The position numbers and the translations under genes were made by a program. Positions 1 through 8,230 of a DNA stretch of 28,542 bases are shown here, in pieces. Numbering within the stretch: position 1 is the first letter of the stretch; every line of letters starts with the position of its first letter. The DNA is from PVC group bacterium (GTDB taxonomy: Bacteria; Verrucomicrobiota; Kiritimatiellia; UBA8416; PXDI01): NCBI GenBank assembly GCA_003565095.1, contig PXDI01000305.1, forward strand, positions 1-28,542. The letters are read 5' to 3'. The notes under the pieces were generated by a model that saw nothing but the letters and a program-made list of their open reading frames with translations, was not told where the DNA came from and did not search any database.

Positions 1-51
1 AGCGGAACAATTCAGCCAAACGGGCAAAAAACAATAGACAAGCGCCCGCCA

Positions 52-266
52 CGTCCGCTGACCTTCCGTCTTCGCCTTGCTACGTCGCGACAAGTGGTCG
101 GCGGACGGAAAAATTGCAATATGGGATGAAACCAGAAAAGACAAACTGAGCCCAAATTGAGCAAGATAATGTGGTTACCAAACTTCTTGCTCCAACAGGG
201 CACATCTCTTTATTTTCAGTATCGTTTGTCAAAATTCTCATGCTCGCCGACCAAGGTCAGCGAGCG
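52..266. repeat. Interspersed structured repeat, copy 1 (REPIN/MITE-like)
   Basis: First of two copies in the window (the other is at 9463-9644). The left end is a palindrome (52-63 pairs with 96-107, one G-T) whose loop carries about 32 extra bases absent from copy 2. The right end is a palindrome of the same family (242-252 with 255-265). Between them lies an interior clearly alignable to copy 2, with stem GAGCAAGA (159-166) / TCTTGCTC (185-192) inside a second stem (148-153 / 198-203). There is no coding capacity; the 63-residue reading frame across it is not credible as a gene. The remainder of positions 1-357 holds no recognisable gene, only this element and the terminator-like hairpin at 323-346. 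Family assignment (REPIN or MITE-like) is inference. Confidence 0.75.
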
Positions 267-322
267 TGATCAAGACAAGACTTTTGATAACAGCGCCAGA
301 ATAATCATTACTGAATAAATGT

Positions 323-346
323 ACCACAGGCATTCCTGCCTGTGGT
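323..346 (-). terminator. Probable Rho-independent terminator of the exported-protein operon
   Basis: A perfect 10-bp stem (ACCACAGGCA with its complement) closes a 4-base loop. On the minus strand it is followed by a moderately U-rich tail (TACATTTATT). It begins 12 bases after the stop codon of the PEP-CTERM gene ending at 358, where a terminator for the three-gene minus-strand operon is expected. The T tract is interrupted, so strength is uncertain. Confidence 0.6.
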
Positions 347-357
347 CTCAGAGGTGC

Positions 358-1050
358 TTACGAACGCACTTTGGCAAGCGCGGCTTCAAGCTGAGCCTGC
401 AGCTCGCGGCGATAGAGCGTGCATAACGACAGCATCGCAAAGATAATCAGCGCCCATTCGTGCGGCTCGGGGATCTGCACCCCCAAAGTGAAATCATTAA
501 TACCGTAAATCTGGTCAGCATATGTCGGATCAGCCAAAGTCATCTCAATACCAAACTGCGCTACCTCTTCCATGGAGGTTCCGAAAGCCGTACCATCAAA
601 AGAATACCAACCACTGCTTTCAAGCACAGAAACATTGAAACTATTCCATCCCTGACTAATACCAGGCGGAGTAAGGTCATAAAACCAGGTGGCGGCTCCT
701 GTGTCAGCAAAATAGAGCGAAAGCGCCGGACTACCATAGGCATTATCTTCCATGTAGAAATTGAAAGATAGTGTATGTACCGAGGCACCACCCAATCCCG
801 GCAGGGCGTTCCAATTACCGATCGCATCGGCCTGTTCTGTATAGATGCGTGTAGCCGTTCCATCGGGTGCGCCGGTGTAATCTATCCTTGCAGCCGGCAA
901 CCCGCCAAGATTGTCATCAGCAGTAGCAGAGAAATAGTCATCATCTGTAACGCTCCAATTAGCATCCTCCACAGTAACAATCGGCGTGGCATACGCAATT
1001 CCGGCCGACATTACTATAACAGCACATAATGTAATTATATTTGTTTTCAT
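358..1050 (-). CDS. Exported PEP-CTERM sorting-domain protein
   Basis: A 230-residue protein with an N-terminal signal peptide (hydrophobic core about residues 5-20, cleavage near AYA-TP). The beta-rich, Asp/Gly/aromatic-rich body resembles carbohydrate-binding or LamG-like folds but matches nothing I can name. The C-terminus has the PEP-CTERM layout: Pro-Glu-Pro near residue 194, a hydrophobic helix (ALIIFAMLSLCTLY), then Arg-Arg. In that family the tail directs exosortase-dependent processing and surface or extracellular-matrix delivery. The tail continues about 17 residues past the Arg pair, longer than the usual few. A good ribosome-binding site (GGAAGA) precedes the ATG, and the start overlaps the upstream stop by one base (TAATG), so it is translationally coupled as the last gene of the operon. 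Function beyond export is unknown. Confidence 0.8.
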   Translation of the reverse strand: MKTNIITLCAVIVMSAGIAYATPIVTVEDANWSVTDDDYFSATADDNLGGLPAARIDYTGAPDGTATRIYTEQADAIGNWNALPGLGGASVHTLSFNFYMEDNAYGSPALSLYFADTGAATWFYDLTPPGISQGWNSFNVSVLESSGWYSFDGTAFGTSMEEVAQFGIEMTLADPTYADQIYGINDFTLGVQIPEPHEWALIIFAMLSLCTLYRRELQAQLEAALAKVRS

Positions 1051-2051
1051 TATTCTTCCACTATTTGCAGTTTGGCACGGTAGAAATAAGGTCCGGCACC
1101 GACTGCGGTTTCATCAACATAGGTCATAAAACGATTTGCTTTATCCTCTGCGGTCGGCCGCAGATCAGTTTCCAGCATACTGAAACCGCTGATCAGGTCA
1201 TCCGCACGATACAGTGTATACACGCCCCATGGCGCGCTACGCCAGCGGACGGTAACACCGTTTTCATCAATTGAAACCACTTCCACATTGAAGTCGGCTT
1301 CTGGCTCTTCATCAACATCAACCCCTGCCGCCACTTTACGGAACAGATCAGATGCCAACTCATCCGCGGAAAGTGCGGAGATATCCTTCTTACCGAAGAC
1401 ATTGGCCAGCGCCTCCTGCAAAGGCGTCAACACAGCCGGATCCCCGATACCCTTACCGGCAGAATCAAGCAATTGGAGCATTGTAACATCATAATACTGT
1501 TCAGGCGCGGTCCCTTGAACAATAATAATACCGATGCGCGCAATGCTTCTTACATGACTATCCCATACATCCTGCTTGGTCCCGCCGGGAATGTTATTAT
1601 ACCAACCGCCGGCGAGAGAGAAGCTGACTACAGTGCGGGCCGGCTTATCCGGTTCATCATAGCAGCCTACATCAGAATAAAACCACCGTACCTGACTTCC
1701 CGACTCAGTGATGGCGTCGAAAAACAACTTGGCATCCTGCGGAAGTTGCCCCGATCCGGCAACCGTAACGGCCACTTCACTGACCCCGGCCGCCGTCAAA
1801 TCACCACTGAAAACAGCCCCGTCCCCGCTGTCGTCTGCTACCAGAGTGATACTGCGAACCGGCGGCGGACTATTCGGATCCCATGCAGGAAACAATACCC
1901 GCATTCCATAATCAATTTCAGAGAAACTGGTTGCACTCCGAACAGCATGCACATTCAAAACAAGCGCCGTTGTTTCACCGGCAGTAACCCGACCTGCGGT
2001 CAAGACAATTACCAATGCTGCAATTATCACTGAAAATTCTTTTGATTTCAT
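1050..2051 (-). CDS. Secreted hypothetical protein with Fn3-like C-terminus
   Basis: A 333-residue protein starting at the ATG at 2051, preceded by AGGAG lying in the last codons of the upstream gene; the longer frame to 2081 lacks such a site. There is a signal peptide at residues 1-24 (hydrophobic core IIAALVIVLTAG, cleavage near VTA-GE). The middle region has beta-strand-like segments with two DSG(D/K)G-type turns. The last ~90 residues (NVEVVSIDENGVTVRW onward, ending in a YFYRA strand) have the pattern of a fibronectin type III-like or discoidin-like beta-sandwich. No catalytic motif is visible. It is the second gene of a three-gene operon, two bases after the first and overlapping the third by one base. 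Its partner role with the PEP-CTERM protein is inferred only from coupling. Confidence 0.7.
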   Translation of the reverse strand: MKSKEFSVIIAALVIVLTAGRVTAGETTALVLNVHAVRSATSFSEIDYGMRVLFPAWDPNSPPPVRSITLVADDSGDGAVFSGDLTAAGVSEVAVTVAGSGQLPQDAKLFFDAITESGSQVRWFYSDVGCYDEPDKPARTVVSFSLAGGWYNNIPGGTKQDVWDSHVRSIARIGIIIVQGTAPEQYYDVTMLQLLDSAGKGIGDPAVLTPLQEALANVFGKKDISALSADELASDLFRKVAAGVDVDEEPEADFNVEVVSIDENGVTVRWRSAPWGVYTLYRADDLISGFSMLETDLRPTAEDKANRFMTYVDETAVGAGPYFYRAKLQIVEE

Positions 2052-2053
2052 AA

Positions 2054-3349
2054 TTATTCTCCTGCCGTACTGGCATTCCACACGGTTCCACCTGCGCTAC
2101 GTCTGTACCAGAAAGCCTGTCCAGGGTTGAATTGATAGCTGGAGTAACTTGCCCCTTGCCGCCAGCCGATGCCATCCCTGAAGTTTAAGATAACCGGTCC
2201 ACTGTCAGCAAATATATAAATACGGTCACCGTTGGCCGCATTGAAGCCGAGGTTGTTGATTGCCGCGGCAAATTCTTTCGGCCATGCCAGCCCGGTCCAA
2301 CCATCACCAAAAATTGTTACATCTGTCGGAAGCGCGACCGCGTCACCATATTTGCGAAAAGCCGCGGTTGTTGTACCTCCGGCCTGCCGCGATATTCTTA
2401 CAGCACTCGCCGGACCGACTTCGATATCCCACGGATTGCCGCCCTCTGCAGATGCCCAATAAGGACCGCCGCCGTTGGTTCCGCGCGTGAGAACTACCAA
2501 TGCACCTGAAGCGGTCTGTACATAAAGCTCGTCACCATCATTCATCAATGAAAGCAGATAATTCCCCAACGGTGTGATTGCCCCACCCTCGCCGTCCTGT
2601 AGATATTGAGCCGCAAACCCTCTGGCAAACCCCCCGAGACGACTCGTACCAACCGCAAGTGTCAGATCGTCCACAGCGAGATTAGGATTCGCGTCATCCT
2701 CTGCAACTGCGACAGAATCCGGATCCGGAGCCAGCGACATTGCATCTAAATAGCCTAACAGCCCGCTATCAACAGCAAATGAACTCATATGGTCGCCGAT
2801 AAAGGCACCATTGAAATCTAACGGCTTAGTATTCGCCCGGGTAAGCGATGTGCCATAAGCCCCGGTTGTTTCATAATACAAATCCCATTTATTATTTGCA
2901 TAATCAACTTGAGCGGAAAGACCGATCCAGCCGGATGTCGGCAAACCGGAAACAACGGCTATCCATGTAGTGTTGGAATAAGCCATCAAATCACCGGTTT
3001 CATTCACATAAAAGGCAGCCGCGACATCCGCCGCCGGCGTCGGCGAACCCTCACTGTCATCATAAGGTGCCGGCTTGGCATATAATCTAATCCATACATT
3101 ATCATAAGTGTCAGCGGTCACGTTCAACGTCACAACAGCATTGCTGATTAGAGCAGACTGGCTGCCGTGCACCTTCTGAGCCGTAGTGGTTGCTACCACC
3201 CCGTCCCCGCTGTTGTCATCGATGACGAATTTTGAAAGATCCCCCTCAAAACTGTCGCTGAAGGGAAGCGGATTGGTTGCATATAAACTCGCCGGCAGCA
3301 CTAATGCCGCGGCGATTCCGGCAATAAACAAGCTGTATATATTTTTCAT
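2054..3349 (-). CDS. Secreted LamG-like hypothetical protein
   Basis: A 431-residue protein if the ATG at 3349 is used. This start puts a clean signal peptide (MKNIYSLFIAGIAAALVLP, cleavage near LYA-TN) at the N-terminus; an upstream in-frame TTG at 3391 would bury it. Residues about 25-220 have the layout of a concanavalin/LamG-like domain (starts with an F-x-D-x-F-E-G motif; aromatic strands such as WIGLSAQVDY). The C-terminal ~190 residues are a different beta-rich module ending in NPGQAFWYRRS, a pattern I associate with PVC secreted proteins. No enzyme motif is visible. It is the first gene of the operon. There is no Shine-Dalgarno before the ATG, and the predicted promoter at 3356-3384 would start transcription at or next to the ATG. 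Confidence 0.7.
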   Translation of the reverse strand: MKNIYSLFIAGIAAALVLPASLYATNPLPFSDSFEGDLSKFVIDDNSGDGVVATTTAQKVHGSQSALISNAVVTLNVTADTYDNVWIRLYAKPAPYDDSEGSPTPAADVAAAFYVNETGDLMAYSNTTWIAVVSGLPTSGWIGLSAQVDYANNKWDLYYETTGAYGTSLTRANTKPLDFNGAFIGDHMSSFAVDSGLLGYLDAMSLAPDPDSVAVAEDDANPNLAVDDLTLAVGTSRLGGFARGFAAQYLQDGEGGAITPLGNYLLSLMNDGDELYVQTASGALVVLTRGTNGGGPYWASAEGGNPWDIEVGPASAVRISRQAGGTTTAAFRKYGDAVALPTDVTIFGDGWTGLAWPKEFAAAINNLGFNAANGDRIYIFADSGPVILNFRDGIGWRQGASYSSYQFNPGQAFWYRRSAGGTVWNASTAGE

Positions 3350-3355
3350 GCTGTT

Positions 3356-3384
3356 ATAATCCCATATATGATGTTGATAGTCAA
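3356..3384 (-). promoter_or_regulatory. Sigma70-type promoter, possibly leaderless
   Basis: On the minus strand TTGACT (3384-3379) is separated by 17 bases from GATTAT (3361-3356). The expected start site, 6-7 bases downstream, coincides with the A of the ATG at 3349. No ribosome-binding site is present, which fits leaderless initiation. The -35 hexamer is also half of a short palindrome, GTTGATAGTCAAC (3373-3385). Prediction only. Confidence 0.45.
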
Positions 3385-3390
3385 CAAGCA

Positions 3391-3655
3391 ATTTTATCTT
3401 TCTCGCTCAAATCACTTCACTATTTCACCTTTCAGTATGAGTATCCCAAAAACCCCCGCCTTCGTCAACCCTTTTTTTTGCGAATTTTTAGCGCCGCAGG
3501 CACCAGCAGCAGATAGCAGCTTATTTTATCTTTCTCGCTAAAATCACTTCACTATTTCACCTTTCAGTATGAGTATCCCAAAACCCCCCGCCTTCGTCAA
3601 CCCTTTTTTTTGCGAATTTTTAGCGCCGCAGGCACCAGCAGCAGATAGCAGCTTA
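3391..3655. repeat. 132-bp direct tandem duplication covering the comEC 3' end
   Basis: Positions 3391-3523 repeat at 3523-3655 with a period of 132 bases and only two substitutions found by eye (C/A at 3408/3540 and A/C at 3452/3584). The second copy contains the last 57 bases of the comEC-like gene, including its stop at 3597-3599, plus about 75 bases downstream. The first copy (3465-3523) is therefore a non-functional fragment of the same gene end. Near-identity suggests a recent event. Confidence 0.95.
3465..3523 (-). pseudogene. Duplicated 3' fragment of the comEC-like gene
   Basis: It reproduces the final 19 codons and stop of the comEC-like gene (compare 3597-3655), lying inside the first unit of the tandem duplication. 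It has no start codon or ribosome-binding site and would not be translated independently. Confidence 0.8.
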
Positions 3656-5183
3656 CGACAAACAACAGCGATTGCTGTGGTCGTTGCAGATAAATTGCCG
3701 GGATTTTTGCAAACAAATCGAGCACGGCGGTCATAACAGTAACCAACACCATCGCCGCATGGTTAAACACTTCAGCAGCAATCGGTAACAGCGTCCCGAG
3801 AGTAATCGAAAGACAGGCCGCGCTGACGACCATGAACGCCAGCGGCACCACCAGCAGGTTGCTGACCACCGCCAAGGGAATAAACCTGCCGAAGAAAAAG
3901 AGCGTCAAGGGTGCGGAAAACAACCACGCGCAAAGCGAAAGAGCCGCCAATGACACAAAGTACTCCCAGATGCCGCGTAACGCTTTTTCCCACCCGGCCG
4001 GCTCCTCCGCCAGCGGATCAAGCGGCCATAACAGCCGCAGCCAATGTGCCAGCGGCGCATGCATCAGAATGAGCCCCGCAACAACCACAAATGAATAAAT
4101 AAAGCCGATGGCGCGGATTTGCAGCGGATCAACCGCAAGAATCAGCATTGCCGCAGCCGCCAGCGCCGACAAGCCGTCCGGACTGCGTCCCAGCGCATAG
4201 GCACCGTGAAAAAGCAAAGCCATTATGCAGGCGCGCACCGCACTGGGCGCGGCACCGGTGGCATATGTGTATCCGCACAGCAAGGGTACCAGATAATAAA
4301 ACCAGTACGGGCGGGAAATACGCAATGCTCTTAAAACAAACACCAGCAGTGCGGAGAAAATTCCGACATGCAGACCGGATATTGCGAAAATGTGCAATGT
4401 TCCGGTCTGGCGGAATAATGTCACCACATCCGGATGGAGTCCTTCACGATACCCAAGAGTCAAAGCGTGAATAACATCAACCTGCTGCCGGTGGCGTTCA
4501 ATACCCAGTGCCAGCATAGCGGCCGCTGTGCGGCGGGCCGCCAGTAAACCGGCCGTAAAAGAGCCGGCGGCCGTATCCAGCCGCCGGTGTCCTCCACGCC
4601 GCAGAATCAGGCGCGGAACATGACCGGATTCAGCCGGAAACCGCCCGAAAGTAAGCCGCCCGGCCAGATTCCAGCGCTCCCCCGCTACCGGCAGGTGTCG
4701 CATACCGGAAAAATCAACCACACTCATCCGCACACCGGGCTGCAGGTCAACCGGCAAATCCCCCCGCACACTTTCGATTTGCAGGTCAAACTCATATCTC
4801 GTACGCCGCCGCCCCGTCACCCGCCGCACATCCCCGGCCACCGTTCCGGTCACCCTGACCGGTGCGGTAAAAGTATCCGGCAGATCATCCGGCAATGTCA
4901 CGCCGCCAGCCGCACGCTCAACCCTTATGCGGCTGTTGGCTGCGGCAATCAAGGCGATACCGCAGAATAACAGAATCCTTGAGAGCGCGATGTATTCACT
5001 GCGCCGGAATCCGCCGGAAGCCAGAAACAAGGATGACAGCAGGCATACTCCGGCAGCTACCAGCAGAATCAAGGGGTCGGCAGATGAATGCAAACCGGCC
5101 AGAGTTCCGGCCAGAAAGAAAACGAGCACAATCAGCAGTGGTTTTCGAGGAGACTGTGAGTCTGTAACAATTCCCGGTTCCAT
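3597..5183 (-). CDS. comEC: ComEC/Rec2-family DNA-uptake channel, short form
   Basis: A 528-residue polytopic membrane protein. An N-terminal DUF4131-like region (two helix pairs, then a soluble segment at about residues 85-190) is followed by the Competence domain. The signature TLHIFAISGLHVGIFSALL at about residues 265-285 is diagnostic of ComEC, the inner-membrane channel that takes up single-stranded DNA. Many hydrophobic helices continue to the C-terminus, which ends with a basic KIRKKKG. Full-length ComEC is commonly 700-800 residues with a C-terminal metallo-beta-lactamase-like domain; that domain is absent here, a form also known in other bacteria. It lies 25 bases downstream of the M16 peptidase gene, so co-transcription is likely. 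No strong ribosome-binding site is visible before the ATG. Its 3' end has been tandemly duplicated. Confidence 0.85.
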   Translation of the reverse strand: MEPGIVTDSQSPRKPLLIVLVFFLAGTLAGLHSSADPLILLVAAGVCLLSSLFLASGGFRRSEYIALSRILLFCGIALIAAANSRIRVERAAGGVTLPDDLPDTFTAPVRVTGTVAGDVRRVTGRRRTRYEFDLQIESVRGDLPVDLQPGVRMSVVDFSGMRHLPVAGERWNLAGRLTFGRFPAESGHVPRLILRRGGHRRLDTAAGSFTAGLLAARRTAAAMLALGIERHRQQVDVIHALTLGYREGLHPDVVTLFRQTGTLHIFAISGLHVGIFSALLVFVLRALRISRPYWFYYLVPLLCGYTYATGAAPSAVRACIMALLFHGAYALGRSPDGLSALAAAAMLILAVDPLQIRAIGFIYSFVVVAGLILMHAPLAHWLRLLWPLDPLAEEPAGWEKALRGIWEYFVSLAALSLCAWLFSAPLTLFFFGRFIPLAVVSNLLVVPLAFMVVSAACLSITLGTLLPIAAEVFNHAAMVLVTVMTAVLDLFAKIPAIYLQRPQQSLLFVVSCYLLLVPAALKIRKKKG

Positions 5184-5208
5184 TCAAAACCCGCAACCTG
5201 TCATTATG

Positions 5209-6489
5209 CTATATTTTAGCGATCATACGATTCATCTCACCTTCCTGCACAGGGGAGAGGTCCGGTGACAGCACCGCCAGCGTGGCATTATCCGCATGCA
5301 GTATGTCGCGTGCCACAGCGGAAACATCATCAGCGGTCACCGCATTGACCTGCGCAATAACCTCGGACCGCGGAATAAACCGGTCATAATTCATTATATT
5401 ATCCCCCAGCCACATCATTTGATGCGAGGTGCTTTCCGCTGCCAGCCGCAACTGTCCGGTCATGTAATCCTTGGCACGCTTGAGTTCCTGCCGGGAGGGC
5501 GGCTTGTCCCGGATACGGACAACCTCGCGGACAATCAGCTCAAGCGCCTTGACATAGCGCCCGCGATCAAGCCCCGCACTGACCACCCATGCGCCGCAGT
5601 CGGTGAACATGTGGGCATGTGAATGCACCGAATACGCCAGTCCGTGCTTTTCACGCACCTGCTGAAAAAGCCGCGAGCTCATATTCTCGCCCATAATAGT
5701 GTTCATGACCCGCAATGCGTGCCGCCGCCGGTCGTGCCGGCCAAAACAGCGGAACCCCAGCTCGAGGTGCGTCTGCTCAATCGCCTTCTGCTGGAAAGCA
5801 CGCGGAAGGCGCACCACGGAATCATCCACCGCTTTGCACCGCGAGCGCATACGACGCGGCAGCTTTTCCAAATATTCCGCCACCATCCCGGCGCATTGCT
5901 CATGCTCCAGCCGTCCGGCCAGCGCCACAACAGTGTTGCCGCTGGCATAATGCCGCCCGATATAACTGCGAATTTTCTCGCGGTCCATCCGTGCCAGTGT
6001 TTCAGGATAACCGATCACCGGACGGCCCAAAGGATGCTCCGGCCACAGTGCTTCGCCCAGCATTTCCTCCACCACATGGTGCGGCTGATCACGGTACATC
6101 ATGATTTCTTCAATAATCACACGGCGCTCACGTTCAACATCGCGCTCCGCCAGACGTGGATTCAAGTACATATCGCAGAGCACATTCAACGCGCTTTTGA
6201 GATGATTATACGGAATTCGTGCGTAATAGCAGGTGCCCTCTTCCTGGGTAAAGGCATTCAAATAGCCTCCGCGCCCCTCAATTTCACGTGTGATTGCCTG
6301 CGCACTGCGCTTTGCGGTTCCCTTAAAGAGCAAATGCTCAACAAAATGACTGGCACCGGCCATCTGCCTGTTTTCATAGCGTGAGCCGACTCCCGCCATG
6401 ATCCCCAATGAAACGCTTTCAACATGCGGCAGTGCTACAGAAACAACCCGCAACCCACCCGGCAATTCGGTAATACAAACATTTTCCAT
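5209..6489 (-). CDS. M16-family zinc metallopeptidase
   Basis: A 426-residue protein of the insulinase/pitrilysin superfamily, M16B-type by length. The inverted zinc motif HxxEH is at residues 48-52 (HFVEH), and the distal zinc ligand lies in an ERRVIIEEI segment about 76 residues later (Glu128). The C-terminal half has the conserved GENMSSRLFQQVREKHGLAY segment that pairs with the catalytic half. Single-domain homologues act as dimers or with an inactive partner and degrade peptides or process presequences. No signal peptide is seen, so a cytoplasmic location is likely. The start ATG at 6489 has GAAGGTG eight bases upstream. It is the first gene of a pair with comEC. The substrate cannot be told from sequence. 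Confidence 0.9.
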   Translation of the reverse strand: MENVCITELPGGLRVVSVALPHVESVSLGIMAGVGSRYENRQMAGASHFVEHLLFKGTAKRSAQAITREIEGRGGYLNAFTQEEGTCYYARIPYNHLKSALNVLCDMYLNPRLAERDVERERRVIIEEIMMYRDQPHHVVEEMLGEALWPEHPLGRPVIGYPETLARMDREKIRSYIGRHYASGNTVVALAGRLEHEQCAGMVAEYLEKLPRRMRSRCKAVDDSVVRLPRAFQQKAIEQTHLELGFRCFGRHDRRRHALRVMNTIMGENMSSRLFQQVREKHGLAYSVHSHAHMFTDCGAWVVSAGLDRGRYVKALELIVREVVRIRDKPPSRQELKRAKDYMTGQLRLAAESTSHQMMWLGDNIMNYDRFIPRSEVIAQVNAVTADDVSAVARDILHADNATLAVLSPDLSPVQEGEMNRMIAKI

Positions 6490-6540
6490 TATTATTACAC
6501 CTTCATCTTTCGCCCTGATTAACTTGCAGATAAATTTTCA

Positions 6541-6723
6541 CCACCCGCGTCGCGCCGCTCCGCTGGAGTACACTGAGATCACAGAGGGGGGAGAAAAGGA
6601 TTAATATTATATTTGTTCCTCCAGTATTATTAATTCCAACGATTCCGCAATAAGCTTCCGTTTTGCAATACAAAATCCCTCTCCGTGCTCTCCGTGTACT
6701 CCAGTGAACGCAGTGAACGGGTG
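6541..6723. repeat. Imperfect inverted-repeat element (~47-bp arms)
   Basis: The left arm (6541-6590) and the reverse complement of the right arm (6675-6723) align: both begin CACCCG, share an exact 11-mer (CTGGAGTACAC at 6563-6573, complement at 6694-6704), then continue with a GAG/CAC/GAG purine-rich tract. About 85 AT-rich bases lie between. It has no coding capacity. The layout is that of a MITE or a degenerate intergenic repeat and fills the gap between the M16 peptidase and aminotransferase genes. Confidence 0.65.
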
Positions 6724-6733
6724 GTAAGAATAT

Positions 6734-7984
6734 TCAAAGAATCCCCCCGGCAACCTTTTCGATCGCACCGATCACCTCATCGACAAGTTCATCCGACCAG
6801 TGCTGGGTGATGGTCACCTGAATAGTCCGCCCCAGAATATCCAATGTGCGCGGCAACATGTCTGCGCGATATTCAATCGGCCGGCGGGCGGCGGTCCACG
6901 GCCAGCCGGAAGGATCAGAGGTGCGCTTCTCCATCACATAATCCCAGTAACAGTAAATATGCCGGTCGGGGATCAGCTTATTGTAAATACTGCCGGCAGG
7001 CACCCCTTCGGCCTGCAGAGCCTCGCCGAAACGCCGCGCCAGATCGGCTGTCGGCAGCATAAAGGCGGCCACAATCCCGCAGTCACCGTCCGCACAATTG
7101 ATCCGCTGACATTCTATGCCTTCAATCTTTTCAAGGGCAGCATGTATTCTGCGCTTAATCCCGCGGCACTTTTGCAAAATATCCGGCATGCGCTGCAGTT
7201 GCACCAGCGCCAGGGCGGCGCGCATATTGCACATACGGAAATTCTCTCCGGCAAAGGTTTCCCAGTTTTCATCTTCACGCCAGAAGAACATTGCGGAATC
7301 GTGTTTCATCGCCGCGCGGCGATAAACATTACCGTCATTGGTAACAACAATGCCGCCTTCACCGGCGGTAATAACCTTGTAATGCTGCAGACTGAATGCG
7401 CCCGCGTGGCCGATTGAACCCAGCATACGGCCCTTATACATTCCGCCATTGGCCTGTGCGCAGTCTTCCAGCACCAGCAAATTGTGCCGGCGGGCCACGT
7501 CCATCAGACGGTCCATGTCACACGGCACACCGCGCATATGAACCGGAATAATCGCACGTGTATGCGGAGTAATCCGCCGCTCCACATCAGCCGGATCAAG
7601 CGTCAGCGATTCATCCACCTCAGCCAGCACCGGGATTGCGCCCACACTCAGGCACGCCGCCGCGGTTGCCACATAGGTATATCCGGGAACAATCACTTCA
7701 TCGCCGCTGCCGATCCCCAGGCCGGTTAAAGCACAAATCAGCGCACCGGTACCCCCGCAGCCGACAGCCAACGCGTACTCACTTCCGCAATTCTTACGGT
7801 ACCATTCCTCAAGCTGCGCCGCTTCATCCGGCTCTCCCGGCAGAAACCGGAAAATCCGCTGCGAACGCAACACAGCCGTAACCGCCGCAATTTCCTCATC
7901 ACCAACATCCATAATCCCGTGCAGCGGCGGCGGAACAGGTTGCGTTACGGCCTTCGCCCCCCCGTCTATCGCAAGTTTCTCCAT
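6734..7984 (-). CDS. DegT/DnrJ/EryC1/StrS-family PLP aminotransferase
   Basis: A 416-residue fold-type I PLP enzyme. The PLP lysine is Lys203 in SLQHYKVITAGEGG, a typical signature of the family. An ED-CAQ motif at residues 173-177 holds the Asp that contacts the pyridine nitrogen, and VPGYTYVATAAA at about 99-110 matches the family's conserved N-terminal block. Members transaminate keto-sugars (or keto-inositols) using glutamate or glutamine, and a few are dehydratases; the retained Lys argues for an aminotransferase. The substrate is not determinable. The ATG at 7984 is preceded by AGGG. The neighbouring Gfo/Idh dehydrogenase on the same strand could oxidise a sugar or cyclitol hydroxyl ahead of transamination, an inference from a frequent pairing; the 245-bp gap means an operon is not assured. 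Confidence 0.85.
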   Translation of the reverse strand: MEKLAIDGGAKAVTQPVPPPLHGIMDVGDEEIAAVTAVLRSQRIFRFLPGEPDEAAQLEEWYRKNCGSEYALAVGCGGTGALICALTGLGIGSGDEVIVPGYTYVATAAACLSVGAIPVLAEVDESLTLDPADVERRITPHTRAIIPVHMRGVPCDMDRLMDVARRHNLLVLEDCAQANGGMYKGRMLGSIGHAGAFSLQHYKVITAGEGGIVVTNDGNVYRRAAMKHDSAMFFWREDENWETFAGENFRMCNMRAALALVQLQRMPDILQKCRGIKRRIHAALEKIEGIECQRINCADGDCGIVAAFMLPTADLARRFGEALQAEGVPAGSIYNKLIPDRHIYCYWDYVMEKRTSDPSGWPWTAARRPIEYRADMLPRTLDILGRTIQVTITQHWSDELVDEVIGAIEKVAGGIL

Positions 7985-8230
7985 AATGATACCCTAGTCG
8001 TTAGTTGTTAGTCGTTAGCCGTTAGTGCTCCCTGCTCACTGTCGGCACCGGCAGACACGCCGAAGGTCGACTGGTGTCGAGGGATTCGACTTAATCGATT
8101 CTAAATCGAGCGGATCACCCAGATTGCACGCTTCTCACACGTTTCACTTTCCACGTTCCACAAAAATCTTATTTTCGGCTTTCTGCTCCCGCCTTTGGCG
8201 GGGGGAACTTTCTTTTTCTGCTTTCTACTT
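7985..8230. other. Intergenic spacer with simple repeats and a hairpin
   Basis: It contains a degenerate tandem repeat of GTCGTTAGT-like units (7997-8026) and a perfect CCCGCC-TTT-GGCGGG hairpin (8188-8202), about 30 bases past the end of the dehydrogenase gene. Pyrimidine-rich sequence surrounds the hairpin on the plus strand. The hairpin lacks an adjoining T tract on the minus strand, so it is a weak terminator candidate for the dehydrogenase. No gene is supported here. Confidence 0.5.

Noticed and set aside
12..203. 63-residue minus-strand frame
   Set aside because: It lies entirely in the structured repeat (copy 1), has no ribosome-binding site or family resemblance, and is broken in copy 2.
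5623..6384. 253-residue plus-strand frame
   Set aside because: Antisense shadow of the M16 peptidase, whose catalytic motifs are intact on the minus strand.
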